A stretch of DNA of 64,000 bases from DSYU01 sp964437595 (GTDB lineage: Bacteria > Chloroflexota > Anaerolineae > Anaerolineales > Anaerolineaceae), in NCBI GenBank assembly GCA_964437595.1, contig CAYTHO010000001.1, positions 142,524 through 206,523 of the forward strand, given 5' to 3'. This document shows positions 16,511 through 24,575 of this stretch, piece by piece (positions within the stretch are counted from its first letter, which is position 1; the number at the start of each line of letters is the position of its first letter). A model generated the notes under the pieces. It was not told the origin of the DNA and did no database searches. It was given only the letters and a program-made list of their open reading frames with translations. Made by a program: the position numbers and the translations under genes.

Positions 16511-19189
16511 ATGTCAATGGCAAAGGATATTCGCGAACAACTTCTCAAAAGCTTTCGGGCTGAGCTGGCCGAACATATTCAGACAATGACCACCGGCCTG
16601 CTTGCGATGGAGCAAGCTACCGGGCAGGGAGCAGCGCTGGATCAGGAGGTGATCAACACCACCTTCCGCGCGGCGCACAGCCTGAAAGGGGCCGCTCGCG
16701 CGATGGGGGTAACAGCCATTGAACAACTGGCTCACGCCCTGGAGAATATCTTGGATGGCCTGCGGCGCAGCACCATGTCTCCAACGCCTGATATGTACAC
16801 CGCCTGCTACCAGGGTTTGGATGCTATTCAGGGCGTGCAGAAGGCTTACGAAGCCGGGGAAACGACCCCTCCAGTACAGTCGCTGCTGGCCCTGGGTGAG
16901 TTGGAAAAGATAAGGCTGAACGCCAGCAAAACCACCACTGCAAGCGCTCCCGTGGCTGAACCCAGTCATCCGGCGGTGGATGCATCCGCATCCGCACCCC
17001 CGTCTCAAACTGCCAGCGTCTCCAGTGCGTCCGTTGAAGCACGATCTACTGCGCCAGAAGTTACGCCAGTGGCGCCAGCGCCTCCGCCCGTCCAGACCGC
17101 TCCAACCGTTATGGCGCAGCCGCAGCAAGAAGCCGCCCCTGCGGAGCAGGCAGTGGAGCAGAACGTCCCGGCAGCGCAAAGCAGCCTGCCCGCAGCTTCC
17201 GACGAAACCATCCGCGTTGATGTTCAAAAACTCGATGCGCTGATGGCGAACCTCAGCGAGCTGCTGGTTGCCCGGATTCGCCTGGAACAGCGCCACGAGC
17301 AGGTGCGCCAGCTTCAAAGCCAGCTTAACAAAATGCAGCGCAGCTGGTCGCCGGTGCGCGGCCCGTTCAACCGCTTACTGCGGCAGCAGGAAAATGGCCT
17401 GCTCAGTTTCCATCGCCCGCGCTCAGTGGATGCTTTTGTGCATACCGACAGCCCGAGTGGTGGCAACGGATCCCGCTCGCGCAACGCGTCAGGCTCGCCT
17501 TCCCGCCTGATCGCCTATCGGGATGAAATTCGCCCTGAAAACTTCACCGGCGACGTAAAAGGCATGGTTGAGCTTGGTAAAGATGCCGCCATTGTACTGC
17601 GCTACGTTAATTCTACGCAGGAGCAGCTTCGCGAATTCCATGCCCAACTGAACGAGCTTTCACGCCTGTACACGGCGGATACCATGCATCTATCGCTCGT
17701 CATCGATGAAATGGAAGACGAGATCAAGCGCTTGCGCATGCAGCCCTTCAGCACCATCACCACCCCATTTGCTCGCATGGTGCGCGACCTGGCCCGCCAA
17801 TCGGGTAAAGAGGCCGTGCTTACCATCCTGGGCGGTGATACCGAAGTGGATAAGCGCATCCTGGAAGGGATTAAGGACCCCCTGACCCACATCCTGCGCA
17901 ACGCAATCGACCACGGCATTGAAAAGCCAGACAAACGTCAGGCATCAGGCAAGGCGCGCACCGGGCAAATCACCCTGAGCGCCGAACAGACCGGTAAAGA
18001 AATCCTCATTCGCGTGTCAGATGATGGCATCGGTTTGGACATCGAATCCATCCGCCAGGCCGTTATCCGCATGCCCTCTGCCCAGCGTGGTGGTCGCGAT
18101 CCCCGTACGATGACCGAGTCCGAGCTGATTGACTCGATGTTCTTCCTGGGCATCTCTACCAGCCGCATCATCACCGATGTATCTGGGCGCGGCGTGGGAT
18201 TGAACGTAGTCCGCAATAACATCGAAGAGCTGCATGGCCGCATTGACGTGGATTGGAGGCCAGGTGAGGGTACGGTATTCACCCTGGTGCTGCCGCTGGC
18301 GCTGACCGGCACCCGTGGTTTGTTAGTTCGCACCGCCGGTCAATTGTTCGCCATTCCCATCAATAACGTGGAGCGAACGCTTAGCCTGGACCCGGGTGAA
18401 ATCTTTACCGTTGAAGGCCACGATGCCATCCAGTACGGTGACCGTCCCGTGACCCTGGTTCGCCTCAGTGAAGTCCTTGAGTTAGATCAGAAATCCAAAC
18501 CAGGCCTGGAGAACGGTAAAGAACTATCGGCCATTATCCTTGCGGTAGGGGATCTGTTGAGTAGCCAGCAAGGCACGGGCCGGCAGGCGCGCCAGGTAGC
18601 CTTCATCATCGATGAACTGGCCGGTGAGCAGGAAATCGTTATCAAAGACCTGGGCAAACAGCTCTCAAGGGTAGGGGGTGTTTCAGGCGCCACGGTTCTG
18701 GGCAGCGGAGAGGTGGTTTTGGTATTGAATGCCGCTGACCTGATGAAGCTGACTGTTCGCCGCAGCAACCGCTCCATTCTGGAAAGTCTTTCCATTCAGG
18801 AAGGACAGGAAACGCAGTTGGAGCGCAAGAGCATCCTCGTGGTCGATGACTCGATTACAACCCGCACGCTGGAAAAGAACATTCTTGAGGCCGCGGGGTA
18901 TAATGTAACCATTGCAACCGATGGGTACGAGGCTTTGGGAATACTGCGCTCCTCGGAGCGGCCCAATCTGGTGGTAACAGACATTGTCATGCCGCGCATG
19001 GATGGCTTTGAACTGACCCGCCAGATCAAAACAGATGCTCAGCTTGCCAACCTGCCGGTAATTCTGGTCACCTCGCTGGATTCAGCCGAGGATAAAGAGC
19101 GCGGCATTGAGGTAGAAGCTGACGCATATATTGTGAAGAGCAGTTTTGACCAGGTCAATCTACTCGAAACAATACGACAGCTAATTTAA
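16511..19189 (+). CDS. cheA: Hybrid chemosensory histidine kinase CheA-REC
   Basis: This protein of about 892 residues has, in order: a P1/HPt domain (FRAAHSLKGAARAMG, phospho-His near residue 56), an Ala/Pro/Val/Gln linker in place of a P2 domain, a P3 dimerisation helix (IRVDVQKLDALMANLSELLV) and a P4 ATPase with N-box HILRNAIDHGIEKP and G-boxes VSDDGIGLD and GRGVGLNVV. A P5 CheW-like domain and a C-terminal receiver follow (VVDDSITTRTLEKN; phospho-Asp near residue 824 in VVTDIVMP). An attached receiver is typical of alternative-function or pilus systems (WspE, ChpA type), not of classical flagellar CheA. An in-frame ATG lies at 16505, but AGAGG is better spaced for 16511. Confidence 0.94.
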   Translation: MSMAKDIREQLLKSFRAELAEHIQTMTTGLLAMEQATGQGAALDQEVINTTFRAAHSLKGAARAMGVTAIEQLAHALENILDGLRRSTMSPTPDMYTACYQGLDAIQGVQKAYEAGETTPPVQSLLALGELEKIRLNASKTTTASAPVAEPSHPAVDASASAPPSQTASVSSASVEARSTAPEVTPVAPAPPPVQTAPTVMAQPQQEAAPAEQAVEQNVPAAQSSLPAASDETIRVDVQKLDALMANLSELLVARIRLEQRHEQVRQLQSQLNKMQRSWSPVRGPFNRLLRQQENGLLSFHRPRSVDAFVHTDSPSGGNGSRSRNASGSPSRLIAYRDEIRPENFTGDVKGMVELGKDAAIVLRYVNSTQEQLREFHAQLNELSRLYTADTMHLSLVIDEMEDEIKRLRMQPFSTITTPFARMVRDLARQSGKEAVLTILGGDTEVDKRILEGIKDPLTHILRNAIDHGIEKPDKRQASGKARTGQITLSAEQTGKEILIRVSDDGIGLDIESIRQAVIRMPSAQRGGRDPRTMTESELIDSMFFLGISTSRIITDVSGRGVGLNVVRNNIEELHGRIDVDWRPGEGTVFTLVLPLALTGTRGLLVRTAGQLFAIPINNVERTLSLDPGEIFTVEGHDAIQYGDRPVTLVRLSEVLELDQKSKPGLENGKELSAIILAVGDLLSSQQGTGRQARQVAFIIDELAGEQEIVIKDLGKQLSRVGGVSGATVLGSGEVVLVLNAADLMKLTVRRSNRSILESLSIQEGQETQLERKSILVVDDSITTRTLEKNILEAAGYNVTIATDGYEALGILRSSERPNLVVTDIVMPRMDGFELTRQIKTDAQLANLPVILVTSLDSAEDKERGIEVEADAYIVKSSFDQVNLLETIRQLI

Positions 19190-19217
19190 GGTTAACAAAT
19201 CAGGGGGAAGGAGTGTA

Positions 19218-20360
19218 ATGAGACGGCGGAGTGGCCCGATTCGGGTAATGGTGGTTGAAGATTCACCAACAGCTCGCAACCTTTTGGTGACGCTCTTCAA
19301 CCAGGCCGGGGATATTCAGGTGGTTGGCACAGCGCTCGATGGCGTGGAGGCAGTTCGCCGCGCCGCTGAGTTGCATCCAGATGTCATCACCATGGATGTC
19401 CAGATGCCCCGTTTAAACGGGCTGGAGGCCACCCGTCAGATCCTGCAAATCGCGCCCATTCCCATCGTTATCGTCACTGCCAGCCTCAACCATCCCGATA
19501 TGGACCTGACCTTTGCCGCTATGCGCGCCGGGGCGCTGTCCGTGGTCAAAAAGCCCGGACTTGGCGAAATGGAGACCTGCGATCAGGTGGTCCAGACCGT
19601 GCGTTTGATGGCAGATGTTCCGGTTGTGCGCCGCTGGAACCATGACCAGGCGACCCGGCCTGTGCATAGTGTAACGCTGCCTCCTTACCAGCCGGCCAGC
19701 AGCACAGCAGTTGCCCTGGCCAGTGCCCTGCCGGCTCGCAGTCCAGGTGAATCAACCCCTGGTCTCAATTTACGAGCCGACCAGAAAAAACCCTGGAAAA
19801 TGATCGGCATTGCATCCTCAACCGGGGGTCCAAGCGCCCTGGTCAATTCTTTGAAGTCTCTTCCCGCGGACTTTCGTTTGCCGATCATGGTTGTTCAACA
19901 TATCACCCGTGGCTTTGCCGGGAGCCTGGCGGATTGGTTGAATGGAGAACTTCGACTGACCGTTCGCCTGGCCGAACAAGGCGAGGTGCCTGCTCCTGGC
20001 ACAGTGCTGATCTCTCCAGATGACCGGCACATGCAGATTAGTGACCGCGGCACGGTTTTGCTCCACAGCAGCCCGCCGTATAAAGGGCTGCGCCCATCTG
20101 CCAATTACCTTTTCTATTCGCTGGCCCGGGTTTATGGTAAACTCGCTATTGGTGTAATCCTCACTGGTATGGGCGATGACGGTGTAGATGGGCTGACCGA
20201 GCTGCATAATCAGGGCGGCATGGTGCTGGCCCAAGATGAAGCCAGTTCGGTAGTGTATGGCATGCCGCGGGAGGCGGCTGAGCGCAAAGTGGTTGACCAC
20301 ATTTTACCAGTTGACAAAGTTGGCTCGGCGCTCATGCAGTTATCGGAGTTTGGAGGCTGA
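19218..20360 (+). CDS. cheB: CheB receptor methylesterase
   Basis: This 380-residue protein has an N-terminal receiver (VVEDSPTARN, phospho-Asp60 in VITMDVQMP, Lys in VVKKPG) and a variable linker (about 125-195). The C-terminal methylesterase domain carries IGIASSTGGPSAL with the catalytic Ser, VVQHITRGF with the His, and GMGDDGVDG with the Asp. It removes methyl groups added by the CheR of this operon. Phosphorylation by CheA-REC would activate it and complete an adaptation loop. Confidence 0.95.
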   Translation: MRRRSGPIRVMVVEDSPTARNLLVTLFNQAGDIQVVGTALDGVEAVRRAAELHPDVITMDVQMPRLNGLEATRQILQIAPIPIVIVTASLNHPDMDLTFAAMRAGALSVVKKPGLGEMETCDQVVQTVRLMADVPVVRRWNHDQATRPVHSVTLPPYQPASSTAVALASALPARSPGESTPGLNLRADQKKPWKMIGIASSTGGPSALVNSLKSLPADFRLPIMVVQHITRGFAGSLADWLNGELRLTVRLAEQGEVPAPGTVLISPDDRHMQISDRGTVLLHSSPPYKGLRPSANYLFYSLARVYGKLAIGVILTGMGDDGVDGLTELHNQGGMVLAQDEASSVVYGMPREAAERKVVDHILPVDKVGSALMQLSEFGG

Positions 20361-20361
20361 G

Positions 20362-20778
20362 ATGAACAAGACCCGTACGATACCAATCCTGAACCAGGTG
20401 GATATCCACGCCGCGCGCATGTACACGCGCGAGGCCGCGCGCCTGGTTGGGTTGGAGTTAAGCGAACAGGCGCAGGTTTCCATGGCTACCTCCTCGATGG
20501 CAGACTGCTTGAAGATGGCATCACCGGTTCAACCAGTGCCTGGCCGGGTCACCGAAACCAATCAGATTATTGTTCAGATCATCGATAATGGGCATCCAGG
20601 GTTGCAGGTGGATTTTGAGACATTAAATATCCCGAACAGCGAGACCATTCAATTTCAGCTAAAGCGTATCCAGTCGCTTGTAGACGAAATTAAAGTTGAA
20701 GAACAGCCCGATGGAGTTATTCGGGTAATCATGATTAAGTGGGGCCGCCAGGCAGTGGCGAACTCCAGAGCAAACTAG
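20362..20778 (+). CDS. Degenerate RsbT-like (GHKL-fold) regulatory protein
   Basis: This 138-residue protein starts at ATG 20362, one base after the cheB stop. The N-terminus (VDIHAARMYTREAARLVGLELSEQAQVSMATSSMADCL) aligns by eye with RsbT/SpoIIAB anti-sigma kinases, where this helix normally reads SELARN-like and holds the Mg-binding Asn. Here that position reads SSMADCL, with no Asn. The following QIIVQIIDNGHPG resembles the G1 box strand and DNG. The rest is poorly conserved. It may be a non-catalytic partner or switch protein in this chemosensory operon, linking to the receiver that follows. The homology is suggestive only. Confidence 0.6.
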   Translation: MNKTRTIPILNQVDIHAARMYTREAARLVGLELSEQAQVSMATSSMADCLKMASPVQPVPGRVTETNQIIVQIIDNGHPGLQVDFETLNIPNSETIQFQLKRIQSLVDEIKVEEQPDGVIRVIMIKWGRQAVANSRAN

Positions 20779-20803
20779 GTAGGACTACACTGCGGAGGTA
20801 GAT

Positions 20804-21235
20804 ATGTGGCAGGCATCCACAGATACAAATAGCGATGAACCCAAAAATATAAAAAAGACAATCCTGGTAGTGGAAGATAGCCCCACCCAGGCCGTTCAGA
20901 TCCGGGCTTTATTGGTGGCGAATGGACTGCACGTTCAGATTGCCGCGGATGGTATTGAAGGTCTCGAAATGGCTGCCGATATCCTGCCTGACCTGATCAT
21001 CCTGGATATGGAAATGCCCCGCATGAATGGCCTTGAAATGGCGCACGCCCTCAGAGAAAATCCGGTCACCGCCAAAATCCCCATGATTATGTTCACTCGC
21101 CACGACTCACCCGAGGTAATGGCCATGGGGCTCGGTGAAGGCATCGTGGATTTCATTCCCAAAGATGCCTTTGCCAAAGTAGTCATGATCGAGACTCTCA
21201 AACAAATGGGCATCATTAACCGCAATAACGATTAG
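20804..21235 (+). CDS. Stand-alone receiver-domain response regulator
   Basis: This 143-residue, single-domain protein has ILVVEDSPTQAVQIRALL, phospho-acceptor Asp in LIILDMEMPRMNGLEM, Thr in MFTRHDSP and Lys in FIPKDA. There is no DNA-binding or GGDEF output domain, so it works through a partner like CheY. A roughly 20-residue polar extension precedes it. It is the last gene of the operon, so CheA has two receivers to feed: its own and this one. A terminator follows within 20 bp. Confidence 0.93.
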   Translation: MWQASTDTNSDEPKNIKKTILVVEDSPTQAVQIRALLVANGLHVQIAADGIEGLEMAADILPDLIILDMEMPRMNGLEMAHALRENPVTAKIPMIMFTRHDSPEVMAMGLGEGIVDFIPKDAFAKVVMIETLKQMGIINRNND

Positions 21236-21253
21236 CCCCAAAAAGCATAAATA

Positions 21254-21294
21254 AATAGGCCGCGCGGAGCCCCATATGCTCGGCGCGGCCTATT
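21254..21294. terminator. Bidirectional terminator between cheY-like and mannosidase genes
   Basis: A 16-bp GC-rich stem with one mismatch (AATAGGCCGCGCGGAG with CTCGGCGCGGCCTATT) sits between convergent genes, with A-rich sequence on the left and T-rich sequence on the right. It ends at the stop codon of the minus-strand gene. Confidence 0.85.
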
Positions 21295-23925
21295 CTATTT
21301 CAGCCCCGGTTCTACTAACCCTTTCCAGAACAATTCTGGCAACCCGCGCAGTAAAGCCAAATCGCCTTTCCAATGGCTGGCTATCTGCGAATCAAAAGGC
21401 CCAAAGTCCACCAGTGACCGTACCTGTAAGGCTGCGGCGGCCTGTTCCGCCGTCCAGCCTGTGGGGATTTCGAAGTTAACCGTTATTGTTCGCCCCGCTG
21501 GTAGGTCAAAGTAGTTATCGCTGAACCTGGCCTCGGTTCCCTGTAATGAAAGCACCACGAAGCGCGCCAGGCGCCTGGCTGTAACCCGTGCGGTCATTCT
21601 TCCGTCTGTTCCATCGATTTCGCAGTCCAGTTCCGCTTGGGTCAGCGGCATGCGTTTTTCCGCGACAAAAGGAGCCATCTTGATTGCGATTCGCTCCGTT
21701 CCCGACCACAGTTCAGCGACGAATACAACCCGCCGCCAATCCACCTTCCCGTTGTGCCGCGCAAAATCCAGCTTCAGCAAGCATTCCGCCGATTGGGGTG
21801 CGCTGCGCACCGGCTGGTCACCGCCTTCGATCATTTCGCCGTCCAGTGTCTCCAGCGTCCAGTGCACCTTGCCCTGCCAGGCCTCGCGTAGATCGTTACT
21901 CACCCATACATTCATCTTCCGCTGGCCGCTCTGTGTAACATCCTCAATGGAAAGAAGCACTGGCGCGTAGAAACGCCGGGCCGCATAATGCAGCGCCTTC
22001 CATCGACCATCATAATCGATGCTCGACCAGGAGATAACCGGCCAGCAGTCGTTCAACTGCCAGTAGAGGGCGCCGCTGGTCAGTTCAGGATGGCGCCTCC
22101 AGTGTTCTACCCCGGTCCGCACGGCTTCGGCCTGGTACACCTGCGTCAGGTACGCCATCCCCGCCAGCGTGCGAGGCAGCCGGAACTGCTGTGCCAGGTA
22201 CCAGATCAGCTTTGGGTTGCCGGCCATCGCTCTCTGGTGGCTGCGCATCGCCGCCGAATTGAGCTTGTAGTCGTCTGCAGGAAAATACTTCTCAATCGTT
22301 CGCTGATCGGGCAGTGACTGAAAACCAAACTCACTGATAAAACGCGGATTCTGCTGGCGATAGAATGCTGGCAGCCGGAACTCGTGGTACACCTCCCAGA
22401 GGTGCGCGTCGCCGCTATGCTCTCCATTGACTTGTCGGAAGGGCTTGCCTGAAGACGGCGACCCGGGCCAGTAAGGCCGCTGCGGGTCTTCGCGGGCAAG
22501 CAGCTCTGGAAGCTGTTGGTAGAAGAACTGCTCATGGGCCTGCTTTTGCGCCGGGACCCTCTGAAACCAGCCCAGGCGTTCCCCCAGCATCTCAATTTCA
22601 TTGTTTCCACACCACAGCGCCAGGCTGGCATGATGGCGCAGCCGGCGCGCCGCATCGATTACTTCGCCGTGGACATTTTCCAAATAGGTCGAGTCTTCCA
22701 GCGGGTACACCGCGCAGGCAAATTGGAAATCTTGCCATACCAGAATCCCGTACCGGTCGCACAGATCATAAAAATAATCGCTCTCGTAATACCCACCGCC
22801 CCACACGCGCAGCATGTTATGGTTCGCCTGAGCAGCGGCCCGGATCAGGCTTTCAACTTTTCCCTGAGTGATCCTGGCGGGAAAGGAATCCACTGGAATC
22901 CAGTTCGAGCCTTTGCAGAAGATGGGCAGTCCATTGACGATGAACGTGAAGCGTTTCTCTTGAGCCTTTTTCTTTTCACCGGGCGCGTCGGCTGATTCTT
23001 CCTCGCGTTCCTGTTCCAGGCGCAGTTCGATTGTTCGCAGCCCCAGGGCATACGATCGCGTGTCGATCACTTCTTCCTCGCCGCTCAGCAAATCGATTTC
23101 TATGTTGTAGAGCGGCTGCTCTCCATAGCCGTTTGGGTACCATAACTGCGGCCCGGCGATGGTTACCGTCATATTCGATTGCGCCCTGGCTGGCGCGTCG
23201 AGCTGCCACATCTGCTTGTCCGGCCCGGTGATGCGCAGGCGCAGGGTGTGGCGCTGGTCAGTCAAGCCGTTATCCTGCTCCCACAGTTCGCATTGGATGC
23301 GTGCGGTCAGGGTCACCACGCCTGGGGCGTGCTCCTGGTCAAAGCGGATATCGCCCAATTTCCCCTGGCTTGCGCCTTCCAATTGGATATCTTGCCAGAT
23401 GCCAATGCACGGCAGGCGCGGGCCCCAATCCCAGCCAAAATGGCTGGGCGTTTTCCGCAGGTGCGGCCCGCCGCGGATACCCATATTCATCTCGCCCCCA
23501 ATCCGCTTTACCCGCTGCCGCGCGCGGATATATGCCACCGGGGAGCGGAACAGGATTTCAAGCCGGTTTTCACCTTCCAGCAGCAGGCTCTTGACTTCCC
23601 AGCGCCATGTGCGGAACATGTTATCCGTTTGCCCCAGAATCTTTCCATTCAGCCGCACTTCGGCCAGCGTATCAAGCCCGGCGCAGTGCAGCCAGATGTG
23701 CTCCTGGTGAAGCAGGGTCGCGCTGGGGTGAAAAAAGTGCCGGTATTCCCAGTTCTTTTCGGCAACCCACTGGACCTCTTTTTCATTCGTGCCCATAAAG
23801 GGATCGGGGATTTTCCCGGCGGCTATCAAATCAGTGTGTACCCCGCCAGGTACACTGGCTGGCAGCCATTCTTGCGTGCCTGCCTGCCGGACCTGCCAGT
23901 AGCCGTTGAGGGATTGGTTATGCAT
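21295..23925 (-). CDS. Beta-mannosidase, glycoside hydrolase family 2
   Basis: This 876-residue protein has the GH2 layout: an N-terminal jelly-roll (SLNGYWQVRQ...), an Ig-like domain and a TIM barrel. The barrel contains the acid/base LWCGNNE and the nucleophile segment FISEFGFQS, both as in beta-mannosidases rather than galactosidases or glucuronidases. It would remove terminal beta-mannose from mannan, mannooligosaccharides or glycans. There is no signal peptide, so it is cytoplasmic. The protein ends near a terminator shared with the convergent che operon. With the alpha-L-rhamnosidase at 30.9 kb it suggests use of plant- or cell-wall-derived sugars. Confidence 0.92.
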   Translation of the reverse strand: MHNQSLNGYWQVRQAGTQEWLPASVPGGVHTDLIAAGKIPDPFMGTNEKEVQWVAEKNWEYRHFFHPSATLLHQEHIWLHCAGLDTLAEVRLNGKILGQTDNMFRTWRWEVKSLLLEGENRLEILFRSPVAYIRARQRVKRIGGEMNMGIRGGPHLRKTPSHFGWDWGPRLPCIGIWQDIQLEGASQGKLGDIRFDQEHAPGVVTLTARIQCELWEQDNGLTDQRHTLRLRITGPDKQMWQLDAPARAQSNMTVTIAGPQLWYPNGYGEQPLYNIEIDLLSGEEEVIDTRSYALGLRTIELRLEQEREEESADAPGEKKKAQEKRFTFIVNGLPIFCKGSNWIPVDSFPARITQGKVESLIRAAAQANHNMLRVWGGGYYESDYFYDLCDRYGILVWQDFQFACAVYPLEDSTYLENVHGEVIDAARRLRHHASLALWCGNNEIEMLGERLGWFQRVPAQKQAHEQFFYQQLPELLAREDPQRPYWPGSPSSGKPFRQVNGEHSGDAHLWEVYHEFRLPAFYRQQNPRFISEFGFQSLPDQRTIEKYFPADDYKLNSAAMRSHQRAMAGNPKLIWYLAQQFRLPRTLAGMAYLTQVYQAEAVRTGVEHWRRHPELTSGALYWQLNDCWPVISWSSIDYDGRWKALHYAARRFYAPVLLSIEDVTQSGQRKMNVWVSNDLREAWQGKVHWTLETLDGEMIEGGDQPVRSAPQSAECLLKLDFARHNGKVDWRRVVFVAELWSGTERIAIKMAPFVAEKRMPLTQAELDCEIDGTDGRMTARVTARRLARFVVLSLQGTEARFSDNYFDLPAGRTITVNFEIPTGWTAEQAAAALQVRSLVDFGPFDSQIASHWKGDLALLRGLPELFWKGLVEPGLK

Positions 23926-23951
23926 ATTGGGGGCCTCAGGTTCCTCGGTGT

Positions 23952-24434
23952 CTAGCTAGTTTGGAGGAAGATGGTATTCTGGCAGCGCTTCCATTCGCTG
24001 TAACTTACATATAGGTGTCCTATCGCGAGCAGGCCGGCGGCGATGGCCAGCGGAACAGCTTGCAGGAAAATAGCCGCGGCGGCGAAATACACCACCGGGC
24101 TGATGGCCATTGGCAGCGGAATGTGGAACAAAGGTGCATACAGCAGCACAAACCGGTGCCCTTTCAGCGCATAGCGCGCCCAACTGATGTAATAGATTAC
24201 CAGCGCCAGCCCCATCACCACCAGGGCATCCACGCTCGTAGCGCGCAGCGCTGGAAGAGGATAAAAGAATGGGATGAGAAAGGACCCTGCCTGGCCAATG
24301 CGCTCAATAACCTCCATGATCTTCATCAGGCTATCTTTCTTATCTCGGTTGGGAGGAACGCCGACCGGGGGCCGAATAAGCATAATCAGATTGGGTAGCA
24401 GTACCAGGAAGGTGATTATTCCGCCAAGAGGCAT
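23952..24434 (-). CDS. Small multi-pass membrane protein
   Basis: This 160-residue hydrophobic protein has about five predicted membrane stretches (IITFLVLLPNLIMLI; FLIPFFYPLPAL; ALVVMGLALVIYYI; VLLYAPLFHIPLPMAISPVVYF; IFLQAVPLAIAAGLLAIGHLYV). I do not recognise a named family. It lies 26 bp upstream of the mannosidase and could be cotranscribed with it. Upstream on the same strand is a TATAAT-like box (GTATATAATTT, about 24500) without a strong -35. Confidence 0.7.
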   Translation of the reverse strand: MPLGGIITFLVLLPNLIMLIRPPVGVPPNRDKKDSLMKIMEVIERIGQAGSFLIPFFYPLPALRATSVDALVVMGLALVIYYISWARYALKGHRFVLLYAPLFHIPLPMAISPVVYFAAAAIFLQAVPLAIAAGLLAIGHLYVSYSEWKRCQNTIFLQTS

Positions 24435-24575
24435 CCAGGGTCTCCGCTGAAATGGCTAGATTGAGAATGTACCTGCCGAAGGTCAGGCAGTGGTTAAATT
24501 ATATACTAAACCAGTCGGTGGATGAGAACTCTTCATTTTACACAGCATTGCGAGTGTTTCGGCAAACGCTCGGCC

